A DNA stretch of 64,000 bases. It comes from Chryseobacterium gambrini. Its GTDB lineage: Bacteria > Bacteroidota > Bacteroidia > Flavobacteriales > Weeksellaceae. The position numbers were made by a program, and so were the translations under genes. Positions 48,943-59,000 of the stretch are shown here, one piece after another. The stretch is taken from assembly GCF_900156825.1 (NCBI RefSeq), contig NZ_FTOV01000009.1:1-64000 (forward strand). The letters are read 5' to 3'. The notes under the pieces are model-generated. The model worked only from the letters and a program-made list of their open reading frames with translations. It had not been told where the DNA came from and made no database searches. Numbering within the stretch: the stretch's first letter is position 1; each line of letters starts with the position of its first letter.

Positions 48943-49108
48943 AACCGCAAAAGAAGCAAAAGAAATTCTGTAATGTTTAAATACTTTTTAGTTGATCAAA
49001 AGTTTGTAAAGGATAAAAATCTTTGATTTTTAAACTTATGTGTTCTTTTTTTTTTAAGTATTGAACTTAAAATAACTAAAGTGTTAATCATTTCCTTCTT
49101 TTGCGGTT
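48943..49108. repeat. AACCGCAAAAG inverted-repeat element upstream of the beta-lactamase
   Basis: The ends AACCGCAAAAGAAGCAAA (48943-48960) and TTTCCTTCTTTTGCGGTT (49091-49108) are inverted repeats with one mismatch, about 166 bp apart. The interior is AT-rich and similar to the degenerate copy at 6728-6875. It has no coding capacity. It occupies the promoter region of the beta-lactamase gene. Confidence 0.7.
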
Positions 49109-49187
49109 AAAATAAAATTTAAAAAATAGTTTTAAAAATAAATCCCTCTTAGAAACTAAAAGGGATTTGCAATTTATGATTTTTTCT

Positions 49188-50909
49188 TTATCTCACTTCA
49201 AAATAATTCAGATTAACCCCATCATTTTCGAAATAAATTCTGATTTTATTTTCTCCTTTTTTAAGATGAATTCCTTTTGCAGAAGCCGTTTTCCAAATTT
49301 CATTTCCGCCTGTTGAAGCCAATGAAACGGTGGTTAATAGTTTTCCTGAAGCATCTTCAATCCTGATTTTTGCATCGTTTTCACTTGCATATTTTATGTC
49401 GAAAGTATACGTTTTATCTGCTTTTGAGTTGATGGTATACTGAAGCCATTCTCCGCTTTCCGTTTTTCCGACGTAATATTCATTGTCTTTTGTTCTGTAA
49501 ATGTCAACACCGTCATTTCTCAGTTGATTTCCTGAATTCCATTCCGATCTTTTTGCAGGATCGCTCACCCAAAGATTAATGAAATCTTTATCCGAATAAG
49601 CAGAACCCATTCTTCCCAGGTCATAGTCGGTTGCAAAGATTTTTCCGGGAGCCTGAAGATTCTTGAAAGGTTTTGTGGAACCGTCTTTTGTCTGCCTGAA
49701 CATCGCATCAATCACATCGTTTTTAACTTCCACATTGCTGAATTTATAGTTCTCGGCGATCTGCATCAAAGCTTTCTTGGCGAATTCTTTAGATGATTTT
49801 TCACCTCCGTTCTTCCAATAATCCAATAATTTCTGATATTCCGGAGTAATTTTTATGTTGGTAATTCCTGCGATATTGTCTATCTTTTTCATCGGCCAGA
49901 ATGCGTAACCGATGTTATGTTTATCTAAAAGCTGAATAAGCTCTGTAAACCATACATTTGAATTTTCGCCTGTTTCGCCCAGCCAGATCGGGATTTTGTG
50001 TTTCTCTCTTAAATCCAGCGCAAATTTCAGCGTGGCGTCATCATTATTATTCCAGTATTTATGAAAACTGAAGACCATATTATCGTCCCAAAGCGGCGTT
50101 AAACCGTTATAATTATTTCCCCAACCGTTTCCTTCGATAATGATGATGTGTTTTTTATCAACAGTACGGATCGCCTCCGTGATTTCTTTCTGAAGCTTCC
50201 AAAGCGGAGCATTCGACATTTCATCCGTTCCGTTTATATTTTTTCCTGTAAAATTAATATTTGGTTCGTTAATTAAGTCATAACCGCCAATCCATGGAGA
50301 ATCTTTATATCTTTCGGCTAATTTCTTCCATAATGCTATGGTTTTTTTCTGATTTTCTTCACTTTCCCAAAGAGAAGGTTTCGATTTGTCGTTATCAGAA
50401 ATATTCACATCATTTCCCTGTCCGCCCGGTGCTGCGTGAAGGTCGAGAATCAGGTACATCTTATTGTCCGCGCACCATTTCAGAAGATCATCAGTCATTT
50501 TAAAACCATCTTCCAGCCATGTATTTTCTCCTTTTTTAGATTCTTTTTCAATCGGTAGAGTGTACAGATTATAATGCATTGGAAGTCTGATCGAATTAAA
50601 TCCTGCTTTTTTCAGAAAATCAATGTCCTGTCTGGTAATTCCGTTTTTCAGATAAGCCTTGTAAAACTCATTCATTCCGTCTTCACCGATCAGTTCAGCA
50701 ATTTTCTCCTTGATTTTGTATTGCGGACCTGCAAAGTCAGCCGTTTTCAGCATATATCCTTCCTGAAGCATCCAGCCTCCCAAGCCGAGACCTCGCAACT
50801 GAATGTTTTCACCTTTATCATTAATAATTTTTTCACCTTGTGTTTTTAAAAGTTGTGATGTCCCAAATTGAGACAATAAAAAAGCGGATAATAGGATGGC
50901 TCTTTTCAT
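49188..50909 (-). CDS. Secreted GH5 glucanase with C-terminal CBM6-like domain
   Basis: The 573 residues comprise signal peptide (ILLSAFLLSQFGTSQ), a GH5 barrel (about 25-365: RGLGLGGWMLQEGYML, FNSIRLPMHYNL, YLILDLHAAPGGQGND, acid/base Glu in GYDLINEPN, SFHKYW, nucleophile Glu in IWLGETGEN), a helical linker and a beta-sandwich CBM6-like module (about 440-573: WLQYTINSKADKTYTFDIKY, KKGENKIRIYFENDGVNLNY). Opening motifs like LGLGGWMLQEGYM recall exo-beta-glucanases of GH5. No T9SS tail is seen. It is monocistronic. Confidence 0.88.
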   Translation of the reverse strand: MKRAILLSAFLLSQFGTSQLLKTQGEKIINDKGENIQLRGLGLGGWMLQEGYMLKTADFAGPQYKIKEKIAELIGEDGMNEFYKAYLKNGITRQDIDFLKKAGFNSIRLPMHYNLYTLPIEKESKKGENTWLEDGFKMTDDLLKWCADNKMYLILDLHAAPGGQGNDVNISDNDKSKPSLWESEENQKKTIALWKKLAERYKDSPWIGGYDLINEPNINFTGKNINGTDEMSNAPLWKLQKEITEAIRTVDKKHIIIIEGNGWGNNYNGLTPLWDDNMVFSFHKYWNNNDDATLKFALDLREKHKIPIWLGETGENSNVWFTELIQLLDKHNIGYAFWPMKKIDNIAGITNIKITPEYQKLLDYWKNGGEKSSKEFAKKALMQIAENYKFSNVEVKNDVIDAMFRQTKDGSTKPFKNLQAPGKIFATDYDLGRMGSAYSDKDFINLWVSDPAKRSEWNSGNQLRNDGVDIYRTKDNEYYVGKTESGEWLQYTINSKADKTYTFDIKYASENDAKIRIEDASGKLLTTVSLASTGGNEIWKTASAKGIHLKKGENKIRIYFENDGVNLNYFEVR

Positions 50910-51135
50910 AGTGATTTTAATTATTGAATTGTTAAGGGATTGTTATAAAGAAATTATTGTTGAATAATGGCAAATATATTTAAAATATGTTGAAAAATAT
51001 TAAAAACAGAAATTGAATTGAAAAAAATAATGATGATTACGAATATTGTATGGTGTAAATCCGGATCGGGATGAATGAGAAAATTAGTACTGTTTCGATG
51101 AAATGATAAGTTTGGTTAAAGCCAATTAGGCATAA

Positions 51136-51162
51136 AAAAAAACGGGTTTTTAGCCCGTTTTT
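51136..51162 (-). terminator. Intrinsic terminator
   Basis: AAAAACGGG / CCCGTTTTT pair around an 8-base loop just beyond the end of the minus-strand gene at 51171. Confidence 0.8.
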
Positions 51163-51170
51163 AATAAGTT

Positions 51171-51770
51171 TTATTTAAAGTTTTGCCATTGAAAGTCTTC
51201 ATCATTATTAGATATTTTTATTCTCTCAGCTTTTTCATTCTGAATTTTCCAATGAGCGGTGTATGTTCCTGCGCCATCAGAGAAAAAGCCAAAGAGTAGA
51301 TAGTAATGTTTAAACTTTTTAATTTGAAATTGACTTTTATTTAATTCTCCACTAAAATTTGGATTAAACATTTGTGAAACATCTAATTTAATATATTTCC
51401 CATCAATAAAAATCGCAAGAGACTTTAATTCGTTTTTTGGTAATTCAGTTTTTGTTTCTGAGCCATACCAATCTTCATTATTAATTTCGCAGATGTATTT
51501 TACATTTTGAGATTCGTTTTCACAATATTCAATGTCATTTTCATTCGCTTTAAAATCTTTAATTCTCCAACGAAGAATTATAGTGCTTGTCAGATCAATT
51601 CTTCCAGTTCTGGAATTTTCAAATTCTTTTATTGTTTTTTCAAAAATTTTTATTCGTCTTTGGTAAATACTTTCTTGACTTTCAGGAATAAAATAATTAT
51701 TTTTATAAATATAAAATCCGAAAAAAGCTAAGATTAAAAAGCTAAAAGTTAAGATTATTCCCTTTTTCAT
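51171..51770 (-). CDS. Membrane-anchored hypothetical protein
   Basis: The 199 residues have an N-terminal membrane segment (GIILTFSFLILAFFGFYIY, about 4-22) that looks like an uncleaved anchor. The rest is exported: a charged helix (SIYQRRIKIFEKTIKEFENS), two Cys (EYCENESQNVKYICEINNED) and a beta-rich C-terminus with FFSDGAGTYTAHWKI. No family is recognised. It is AT-rich and stands alone between terminators and the Gfo/Idh gene. Confidence 0.6.
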   Translation of the reverse strand: MKKGIILTFSFLILAFFGFYIYKNNYFIPESQESIYQRRIKIFEKTIKEFENSRTGRIDLTSTIILRWRIKDFKANENDIEYCENESQNVKYICEINNEDWYGSETKTELPKNELKSLAIFIDGKYIKLDVSQMFNPNFSGELNKSQFQIKKFKHYYLLFGFFSDGAGTYTAHWKIQNEKAERIKISNNDEDFQWQNFK

Positions 51771-51809
51771 AAATGAAATAATTCTTTTATTTGTATAATA
51801 CTTTGGAGA

Positions 51810-52772
51810 TTAAGAAATCAACTTCATAATCTCCAACGCAACTTTCAGCGCTTCCGTTCCGTCCTCAATAGAAACTTCTACGTGTTTGTCTTCCGTAATG
51901 GAGTCTGCAAAAGAATTAAGCTCATCCAGAATGGCATTATTCGGCTGAATATTCGGATATTCAAATAAAATCTGATTTTTCTCGCCCTCTGCATTTTCAA
52001 TAATCATGTCGAATGGAGTAGGGTTTTCGGGAGCGTCCTTCATGCGGATCACTTCCGCTTTTTTCTCAAGAAAATCAACGGAAATATAAGCGTCTTTCTG
52101 GAAAAAACGGCTCTTTCTCATTGCTTTCATCGAAATTCTGGAAGTCGTTAAATTCGCAACACATCCGTTTTCAAATTCAATTCTTGCATTCGCAATGTCG
52201 GGTGTTTTGCTTACCACACAAACGCCGCTCGCGTGAATGTTTTTAACTTTAGATTTAGCAATGCTTAATAAAATATCCAGATCATGAATCATCAGATCCA
52301 GAACCACAGAAACATCTGTTCCGCGCGGATTGAATTCTGCTAAGCGGTGAATCTCGATAAACATTGGATTCTTAATGTACTCTTTCGTTGCAATAAACGC
52401 AGGATTGTACCTTTCAACGTGTCCCACCTGAGCTTTGATGCCTTTTTCCTGGCATTTCTGAAGAATTTCTTCCGCCTGTTCAAGAGTTTGGGTTACAGGT
52501 TTTTCAATGAAAAAATGCAGACCTTTTTCAATTGCTTTTAGCGCATAATCGTAATGATAAATGGTGGGCGTTACAATATCCAGCATATCAATCTGCTCCA
52601 GCAATTCCTCAAAATTCTCAAAATATCTATACCCGAATTCCGCTTCCAGTTTTTTGCCGTTTTCTACGTCTTTGTCGTGGAAACCGATGAACTCGTATTT
52701 ATCTGACTGATTTAAAAGTCGTAAATGTATTTTTCCTAAATGTCCGGCTCCTACCAAACCTGCTTTCAACAT
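51810..52772 (-). CDS. Gfo/Idh/MocA family oxidoreductase
   Basis: ATG 52772 starts MLKAGLVGAGHLGKIHLRLL, the NAD(P)-binding GxGxxG strand-loop, so the ten-residue extension from 52802 is unlikely. The 320-residue protein continues with DMLDIVTPTIYHYDYALKAI, HFFIEKPVTQTLEQAEEIL (the conserved EKP), GHVERYNPAF, and the C-terminal sheet with LDLMIHDLDILLSI, where HD is the family's catalytic pair position. The substrate is unknown, commonly a sugar or cyclitol. It is divergent from pcm. Confidence 0.9.
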   Translation of the reverse strand: MLKAGLVGAGHLGKIHLRLLNQSDKYEFIGFHDKDVENGKKLEAEFGYRYFENFEELLEQIDMLDIVTPTIYHYDYALKAIEKGLHFFIEKPVTQTLEQAEEILQKCQEKGIKAQVGHVERYNPAFIATKEYIKNPMFIEIHRLAEFNPRGTDVSVVLDLMIHDLDILLSIAKSKVKNIHASGVCVVSKTPDIANARIEFENGCVANLTTSRISMKAMRKSRFFQKDAYISVDFLEKKAEVIRMKDAPENPTPFDMIIENAEGEKNQILFEYPNIQPNNAILDELNSFADSITEDKHVEVSIEDGTEALKVALEIMKLIS

Positions 52773-52882
52773 AGCTGTATTAAATTTCTGTAAATATAAC
52801 AATTTGTTGTTGGTTGTACGTAGACCCCTATCAGAAAATTAAAAACTGCGTGCAACAGTTTTTAACCCCCGACAAAATTTCA

Positions 52883-52890
52883 TATTTTTG
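52883..52890 (+). promoter_or_regulatory. Putative -7 element of pcm (TATTTTTG)
   Basis: It matches TAnnTTTG 39 bp before the pcm start, in the divergent gap with the Gfo/Idh gene. Confidence 0.4.
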
Positions 52891-52929
52891 TGCGAACTCA
52901 TACCTGCAACCTAATAACTACTATCTGTA

Positions 52930-53583
52930 ATGGCGCAAGATTCGTTTGTACATAAAGGAAAAAGAAAGATTTTAGTGGAATATCTCCGAAACAGAATCGG
53001 AATTTCGGATGAAAACGTACTTTCAGCGATGAATGAAGTTCCGAGACACCTTTTTATTGAAAGTATTTTCGAAGATTTTGCCTACGAAGACCGAGCTTTT
53101 CCTATTCTTGCACATCAGACGATTTCACATCCTTCAACTGTTGCCGAGCAGTCTGAACTTCTGCAGGTGAAAGAAGGAGAAAAAGTGTTGGAAATAGGAA
53201 CCGGTTGTGGTTATCAGACCGCCGTTTTAATGGCAATGAAAGCCCATGTTTACACGGTTGAGCGACAAAAAGATCTTTTCGATTTTTCCAAAAAGAAACT
53301 TCGTGAAATGAATTTATATCCAAAATTTCAGAGTTTCGGGGATGGCTTTGCCGGACTTCCTACTTTTGCTCCGTTTGATAAAATTATCGTGACCTGTGGC
53401 GCTTCCGTTTTGCCAACCGAACTTCTGAAACAGCTTAAAGTCGGCGGAAAAATGGTCATTCCTCTCGGACCAACCGATGAGCAGGTTTTATACAGATTTA
53501 CAAAAATCTCACAGACAGAGTTTGAAAAAGAGGAATTCGGGGCTTACAAATTTGTTCCGATGCTGGGAAATACCAATCAGTGA
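52930..53583 (+). CDS. pcm: Protein-L-isoaspartate O-methyltransferase
   Basis: The 217-residue enzyme shows MNEVPRHLFIESIFEDFAYE, RAFPILAHQTISHPSTVAEQ, the SAM-binding VLEIGTGCGYQTAVLMAM and GGKMVIPLGPTDEQVLYRF, all diagnostic of PCMT. It methylates isoaspartyl residues with S-adenosylmethionine to start their repair, in the cytoplasm. The length is typical. About 170 bp without recognisable features follow before the next gene. Confidence 0.95.
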   Translation: MAQDSFVHKGKRKILVEYLRNRIGISDENVLSAMNEVPRHLFIESIFEDFAYEDRAFPILAHQTISHPSTVAEQSELLQVKEGEKVLEIGTGCGYQTAVLMAMKAHVYTVERQKDLFDFSKKKLREMNLYPKFQSFGDGFAGLPTFAPFDKIIVTCGASVLPTELLKQLKVGGKMVIPLGPTDEQVLYRFTKISQTEFEKEEFGAYKFVPMLGNTNQ

Positions 53584-53751
53584 TGTTTGTTTAATTGGGA
53601 TGGATGAAGGGTAAGACCATTTTCAGAAATAAATTGAAGAATATCTTTTCGGGCAGTAAAAATTCATTCAATTTGATTTTAGTAAAACCTGCATCAACGC
53701 ATAAAATAAAACAGAATAAATTTTTTAATTTTAAAGAGTTAAAAAATAAAA

Positions 53752-54147
53752 ATGAATTCTGAAATCTCAAAATATAACAGTTCTCAAGCGGAATCCGATC
53801 GGGAAATCTGCGAAAGACTTTCTGAAATTATCTGTGAGAATCTTATTGATGCTGAATCTAAAATCTGGCATTCTCATCCTGTCTGGTTTTTAGACGGAAA
53901 TCGGATTACAGGATACAGTAAACAAAAAAAAGGAATAAGACTGATGTTTTGGAGCGGCAAATCTTTCAATGAAGAATTTCTGAACGTCCATGGAGAAAAA
54001 TTTCAGGATGCGTCTGTTTTTTATAATAGTGTCTCAGAAATTAATGAAGAAGATCTGAAAAGAGCTTTAAAAAAATCGGAAACCATTCAGTGGGATTATA
54101 AAAATATAGTGAAGAGAAAAGGTGAATTAATTTTAATTCAAAAATAA
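53752..54147 (+). CDS. DUF1801 domain protein
   Basis: The 131 residues fit the DUF1801 (YdhG-like) fold: ERLSEIICENLIDAESKIWH, HPVWFLDGNRITGYSKQKKG, RLMFWSGKSF, NEEDLKRALKKSETIQWDY. Bacillus YdhG/Fra is a frataxin-like iron chaperone with this domain, but most members are uncharacterised. It is cytoplasmic. It precedes a small basic/acidic protein gene by 65 bp. Confidence 0.75.
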   Translation: MNSEISKYNSSQAESDREICERLSEIICENLIDAESKIWHSHPVWFLDGNRITGYSKQKKGIRLMFWSGKSFNEEFLNVHGEKFQDASVFYNSVSEINEEDLKRALKKSETIQWDYKNIVKRKGELILIQK

Positions 54148-54212
54148 CATTTCTTCAAAATTCGGAACGAAAATTGAATATTCATAATTGTCTAATTAAC
54201 TAAAATCTTAAT

Positions 54213-54440
54213 ATGATGAATACCAAAAGATTTAAAATATTACAAGATTTCAGTAATATTCAGAACAGTTTTAAAATGAATTTCCGAAACAGAGCGGAAG
54301 ATAATCATGATAAAAAAGAATCCGAAAATAATCTTCAGATAAAGGATTTCAAAGCTAAAAAGTCGGAACCGAAAAGAAAAGTAAGAAGATCTGCACTGGA
54401 AATCTGGGAAGAAATAGAAGAACTGGCATCCGAATCTTAG
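54213..54440 (+). CDS. Small charged hypothetical protein
   Basis: The 75 residues (74 if the second ATG at 54216 is used) are mostly charged: RAEDNHDKKESENNLQIKDF, then KAKKSEPKRKVRRSALEIWE and EIEELASES. The N-terminal third could be helical and the middle disordered. No family is recognised. A terminator with a 12-bp stem follows. Confidence 0.55.
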   Translation: MMNTKRFKILQDFSNIQNSFKMNFRNRAEDNHDKKESENNLQIKDFKAKKSEPKRKVRRSALEIWEEIEELASES

Positions 54441-54482
54441 AAAAATAAATTTAAAGTATAATCATTTTAATATTAAAGTTGA

Positions 54483-54514
54483 AAAACCTTACTTGTGAAA
54501 AGTGAGGTTTTTTA
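54483..54514 (+). terminator. Intrinsic terminator
   Basis: AAAACCTTACTT / AAGTGAGGTTTT, a 12-bp stem with one wobble, then Ts, lies 36 bp upstream of the dehydrogenase gene. Confidence 0.8.
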
Positions 54515-54547
54515 CTTGAAGAAATCATTTAACCATCACAAAAAAAT

Positions 54548-55522
54548 ATGAAAATATTCATCAACAAAAGAATTCCTGAAGCAGGTATCAAACTTCTTAA
54601 AGACGCAAATCTTGAAATATTCATTCCTGAACATGAAAATCTTTCACACGAAGAATGGCTGAGTTACTGCAAAAGCAATGATGCCATTTTAAGCGTGGGA
54701 GGAGAATTTAAATTCGATAAAGACTTTTTCAACGAATGCCCAAATATTAAGGCGATCGCTTTGTATTCCGTAGGTTTTGATCATGTGGATATTCAGGAAG
54801 CCGATGCAAGAAAAATTCCGGTCGGAAATACGCCCGATGTTTTAAGCAAAGCCACTTCAGATGTTGCATTTTTACTGATGCAGTCGGTTGCCCGAAGAGC
54901 AAGTTATAATTTTGAAAAAGTAAAATCCGGAAACTGGGGAGATTTTGATCCGCTGCACGCTTTAGGTCAGGAATTATACGGAAAAACGCTCGGTATTTTT
55001 GGTCTCGGAAGAATTGGATACGAAATGGCAAAAAAATCCAAAGCTGCTTTTGATATGGATATTATTTATCATAATCGTCACCGCAATGAAGAAGCAGAAA
55101 AGAATTTGGGAGCCCAGTATGTTTCTTTTGATGAGCTTATTGAACGAGCTGATGTTCTGAGCATTCATGCCAATTTCAAACCGGAGCAGAAAGAACTTTT
55201 TAATACTTCTGTTTTCGATAAAATGAAGAAAAATGCAATCTTCATCAATACCGCAAGAGGAGGCTTTCATCATCAGAAAGATCTTTACGATGCACTTTCA
55301 GGACACAAAATCTGGGGAGCAGGACTTGATGTTACTAATCCTGAACCTATTTTTAAAGACGATCCTATTTTAGAACTTTCTAACGTTTGTGTGCTTCCTC
55401 ACATTGGCTCTGCAACGGAAGAAGCAAGAAACGGTATGGCGAAACTGGCGGCTGAAAATCTTATCGCATTTTCAAAAGGAGAAAAAATGCCTGCCTGTGT
55501 AAATCCGGAAATTTACGGTTAA
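54548..55522 (+). CDS. D-isomer-specific 2-hydroxyacid dehydrogenase
   Basis: The 324 residues match the glyoxylate/hydroxypyruvate reductase group: KRIPEAGIKLLKDA, IKAIALYSVGFDHVDIQEAD, TPDVLSKATSDVAFLLMQSV, NAD-binding LGIFGLGRIGYEMAKKS, IFINTARGGFHHQKDLYDAL (catalytic Arg region), GLDVTNPEPIFKDDPILEL (Glu) and VLPHIGSATEEARNGMA (catalytic His). It reduces 2-oxoacids such as glyoxylate or hydroxypyruvate with NAD(P)H. It is 53 bp upstream of the next small gene. Confidence 0.93.
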   Translation: MKIFINKRIPEAGIKLLKDANLEIFIPEHENLSHEEWLSYCKSNDAILSVGGEFKFDKDFFNECPNIKAIALYSVGFDHVDIQEADARKIPVGNTPDVLSKATSDVAFLLMQSVARRASYNFEKVKSGNWGDFDPLHALGQELYGKTLGIFGLGRIGYEMAKKSKAAFDMDIIYHNRHRNEEAEKNLGAQYVSFDELIERADVLSIHANFKPEQKELFNTSVFDKMKKNAIFINTARGGFHHQKDLYDALSGHKIWGAGLDVTNPEPIFKDDPILELSNVCVLPHIGSATEEARNGMAKLAAENLIAFSKGEKMPACVNPEIYG

Positions 55523-55574
55523 TATCTTGGAACTATTTTTGTTTAATGATAAGTAACACCAAAAAAATAGCATT

Positions 55575-55868
55575 ATGATACCCGAAAACAGCGAACAGGA
55601 ACAGGAAAGAAGACTGGAACAGCGAGAGTATAAATCCAGTGAAGATATTTTTAATCAGGAAGAGCATATTTCTTTAGACGGAAACGGAAAACCAATTTTT
55701 AATGAAAAAAATGATGATGACAAACTGGATAAAGGATTGGATATTCCCGGAGTGGAAGATGATGATGAAATGGAAGAAATCGGGAGTGAAGATGAAGAAA
55801 ATAACTACTGGAGTCTAAGCGATAATGACGACGATCATGAAGAGGAAAATGACGATGTTTTAACGTAA
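55575..55868 (+). CDS. Small, extremely acidic hypothetical protein
   Basis: The 97 residues carry an Asp/Glu content of roughly 40% (GVEDDDEMEEIGSEDEENNY, SDNDDDHEEENDDVLT) with an N-terminal Glu/Gln/Arg-rich stretch (NSEQEQERRLEQREYK). It has no signal peptide. It is likely disordered. It probably shares the transcript of the preceding dehydrogenase and is closed by a terminator. Confidence 0.6.
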   Translation: MIPENSEQEQERRLEQREYKSSEDIFNQEEHISLDGNGKPIFNEKNDDDKLDKGLDIPGVEDDDEMEEIGSEDEENNYWSLSDNDDDHEEENDDVLT

Positions 55869-55893
55869 TATCAACTCAGTATCAAATAATTGT

Positions 55894-55923
55894 AAACCTT
55901 GCTGTTCAGGCAAGGTTTTTTTG
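55894..55923 (+). terminator. Intrinsic terminator
   Basis: AAACCTTGC / GCAAGGTTT, a 9-bp stem with a 7-base loop and a T run. Confidence 0.85.
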
Positions 55924-56070
55924 TCTATATTTATACTGTAAATTATTATATTCTGAACTTATTTAAAAATTTGTTATGAATGTCATGTAAATAATTGTTT
56001 ACAATTGATGATTGTGTCATAAAAAATGGTAAATTTATCAATAAATAGTGATTAAAAAGAAAACTTGATT

Positions 56071-59000
56071 ATGATAAAACCTTTACAATTTATCCTTGTA
56101 TGGATGAGTGTTTTCGGGCTTGCCCAAACTCCCGGAAATATCATCATCAAAGACGCAGTCGGCAACGAGAGCTTTAATGTTACCTGTACCAATGGTCTTA
56201 ATGCAAACGGCTGTATTGATCTTCATGTGGAGTATCCTGTCATTAAGCAAACCACAAATTATGAAGTCGTTTCACAGGCTTTTACTCCTCCCGTTGCTTT
56301 GAATCAGGGAACTCCGCTTAATGCCAATTACGATGATGCTTTTCCTACCAAACTGGATCTGCCTTTTCAGTTCTGTTTTTACAATCAGAATTTCAATGCC
56401 TTGGTTGTCGGCTCGAACGGAATGGTCACTTTTGATCTGAGCCAGTTGGGAAACATCAACTATCCCAATATTCAGTGGCAGAATCCCAATGTCAGTCTTC
56501 CCAAAAATTCTATTTTCGGAGTGTACAACGACATGGTTTTTTCGGCAAATGATCCCTCCGAAATATATTATTCCACCATCGGAACGGCTCCTTACAGAAA
56601 ATTCGTAATCAGTTTTTATGAAGGAAGAATTGCAGGATGTACAGAAAGAGCTTCCTCACAGATTGTTCTGCATGAAACTACAAATGTGATTGAGGTTTTC
56701 GTGGATAAAAAACCAACGCCGTGTCCGACAAGAAAATTTGAAAATGCTTTAATCGGGGTAATTAATGCAGACGGAACACTCGGTGTTTCTCCTCCCAACA
56801 GAAATACGGGCGTTTGGCAGGCTTTGCAGGAAGGATATAGATTTAATCCGCTTGGAAATGCCATTCAACCAGATGTAACGTGGACAAATTCCGCAGGACA
56901 GACGGTTGCTACAGGAATTCAGGCAACAATTTGCCCTACCCAGAATGAAGTGTATACGGCAACTGCGGTATTTAATACCTGCGGAACCAGTACCATAACT
57001 TTAACAGATGATTTTCCTTTAACATTTGATCCTACGTATCCGGCTGCTAAAAATTTCACTCAGGATTACTGCGGAAACAATCCCGTAAACCTTACTTTAA
57101 GCAGCTTTCAGGGAAATGTGACTACACAAAATCTGGCGAATTTTGTATTCAGCTTTCATACAAGTTTGCAGAATGCCCAAAATAACGTCAGTCCGCTGCC
57201 GAATAATTATACTTTAACAGCCAGTACGGTTTTATATGTAAGAATTCAGAATCCCAATGTTCCGGGCTGTTACCGGGTTGCTGTTTTAACGTTAAATTTA
57301 CAGACGAAAAGCTTACTCAAAAATACAGTTGAGATTTGTGATACCAATAACGATGGAGTAGAAGCGAACTACAATTTATCGTTTCTGGATCCTGAACTTT
57401 TCGCACCCGGAACTACAGGAATTTCTTATTTTGCAACACAGGCAAATGCTCAGAACAACACCAGTTCAATCAGTACCATTAATGTAACGGCAGGAACAAC
57501 GGTTTGGGTAAGATTGCAGGAAGGAAACTGTACCTATGTTTTAGGTCCGGTCACTTTCCAGTTCAAACCGGGAGTTAATCTCAATTCTCCGATTAACTAT
57601 AACTACTCAACGTGTGATGTCAACAATGATGATGCAGAGCCTTTTGATTTTCCTTTAACTTTTGGACCGCTGATTTCATCACAACCGGGAGCTGTTTTTA
57701 CCGCATACGCCACCTACAATGAGGCACTTACAGGTTCAGGAGGAGTTTTAAGTACTGTGCATGAAGGAACTTACACGATTTTTATCAGAGTTCAGATTCC
57801 GAACGGATGTATTGCGGTTGCTACCGTAAATCTGAATATTACGTTTAATAAAATTGTGGTGAATTCTAAGACAGAATACATCTGCTTTAACGGAACGGAT
57901 GATATCAGTATCAATTTAAATACCCTTTCAAACGGAATGCTGGTTTCTCCGGCAACAGTTCCTGTGGTAGAGTTTTATTCAAATTATCCGGATGCAAGTT
58001 TCGGAATAAATCCTATAAGCCCGAATCAGATCATCACGACCAATGGAAATTTTGTTACGCAGACCTATTATATACGTTTCGAAATTTCAGATTCGTGTTA
58101 TACCATAAGACCTATCACGATCAATTTGGTTCATCCGGTGATCGAACAGTCCAGTTTTACGGTTTGTGATTTTAATAATGATAATACAGAAAATGTACAA
58201 TTATCACAATTTTCATCTGCGATGATCGGAAGCCAGAATGCTGCGGTAACTTTCTACCTTACTGCTGCAGATGCTGCAAGCGGAAACAATCCTGTGAATA
58301 ACGTTACCTTCACCGGAACACAGCAGTTTTTTGTGAAAATCAACTCGTATAACTGTGAGCAGATTTATCCTTTCACCGTAGGATTAACTTCTACACCTGC
58401 CGTAAATCCTCAGGTAACAGTTAACCTGACCAATATTTGTGACAACAATAATGACAATACGGAAATTTATGATCTTACTCAGGCACAAAGCCAGATTACA
58501 ACAAGTTCCAATGTGAATTTTACATATTATCTGAACTATGATCCGGTGACACACATTTTCACCAATGAAATTACAAACCCTACCCAGTTTGTGGTTACCG
58601 GAGGAACTGCAACAGTTTATGTAAAGGTTAAATTTAATAATAACGATTGTTTTTCAGCCGTTAAATTAACCATTCAGATGTCATTCTTACCTCCGGTAGT
58701 TCTGAATAATGCGGTATTAAACAAGTGTGATGAAGATTTTAACTTAAGTGAAACTTTCCAGTTGAGTGATGCTACTTCTCAGATGTTTATTCCGGCTCAG
58801 AACACCTATCCTTTATCGAATATCACCGTTACTTATTATAATACACAGGCGGAAGCCAATGCAGGAAACCCTGCCAACCAGATCGGAAATACCGTTACAA
58901 CCAATATATCTACCGTTCAGGTCTGGGCAAGATTTCAGGTGAATACAACGGGATGCTATTCCGTAGCGTCAATTGAGCTGAATACGTATTTCCCTCCGAA

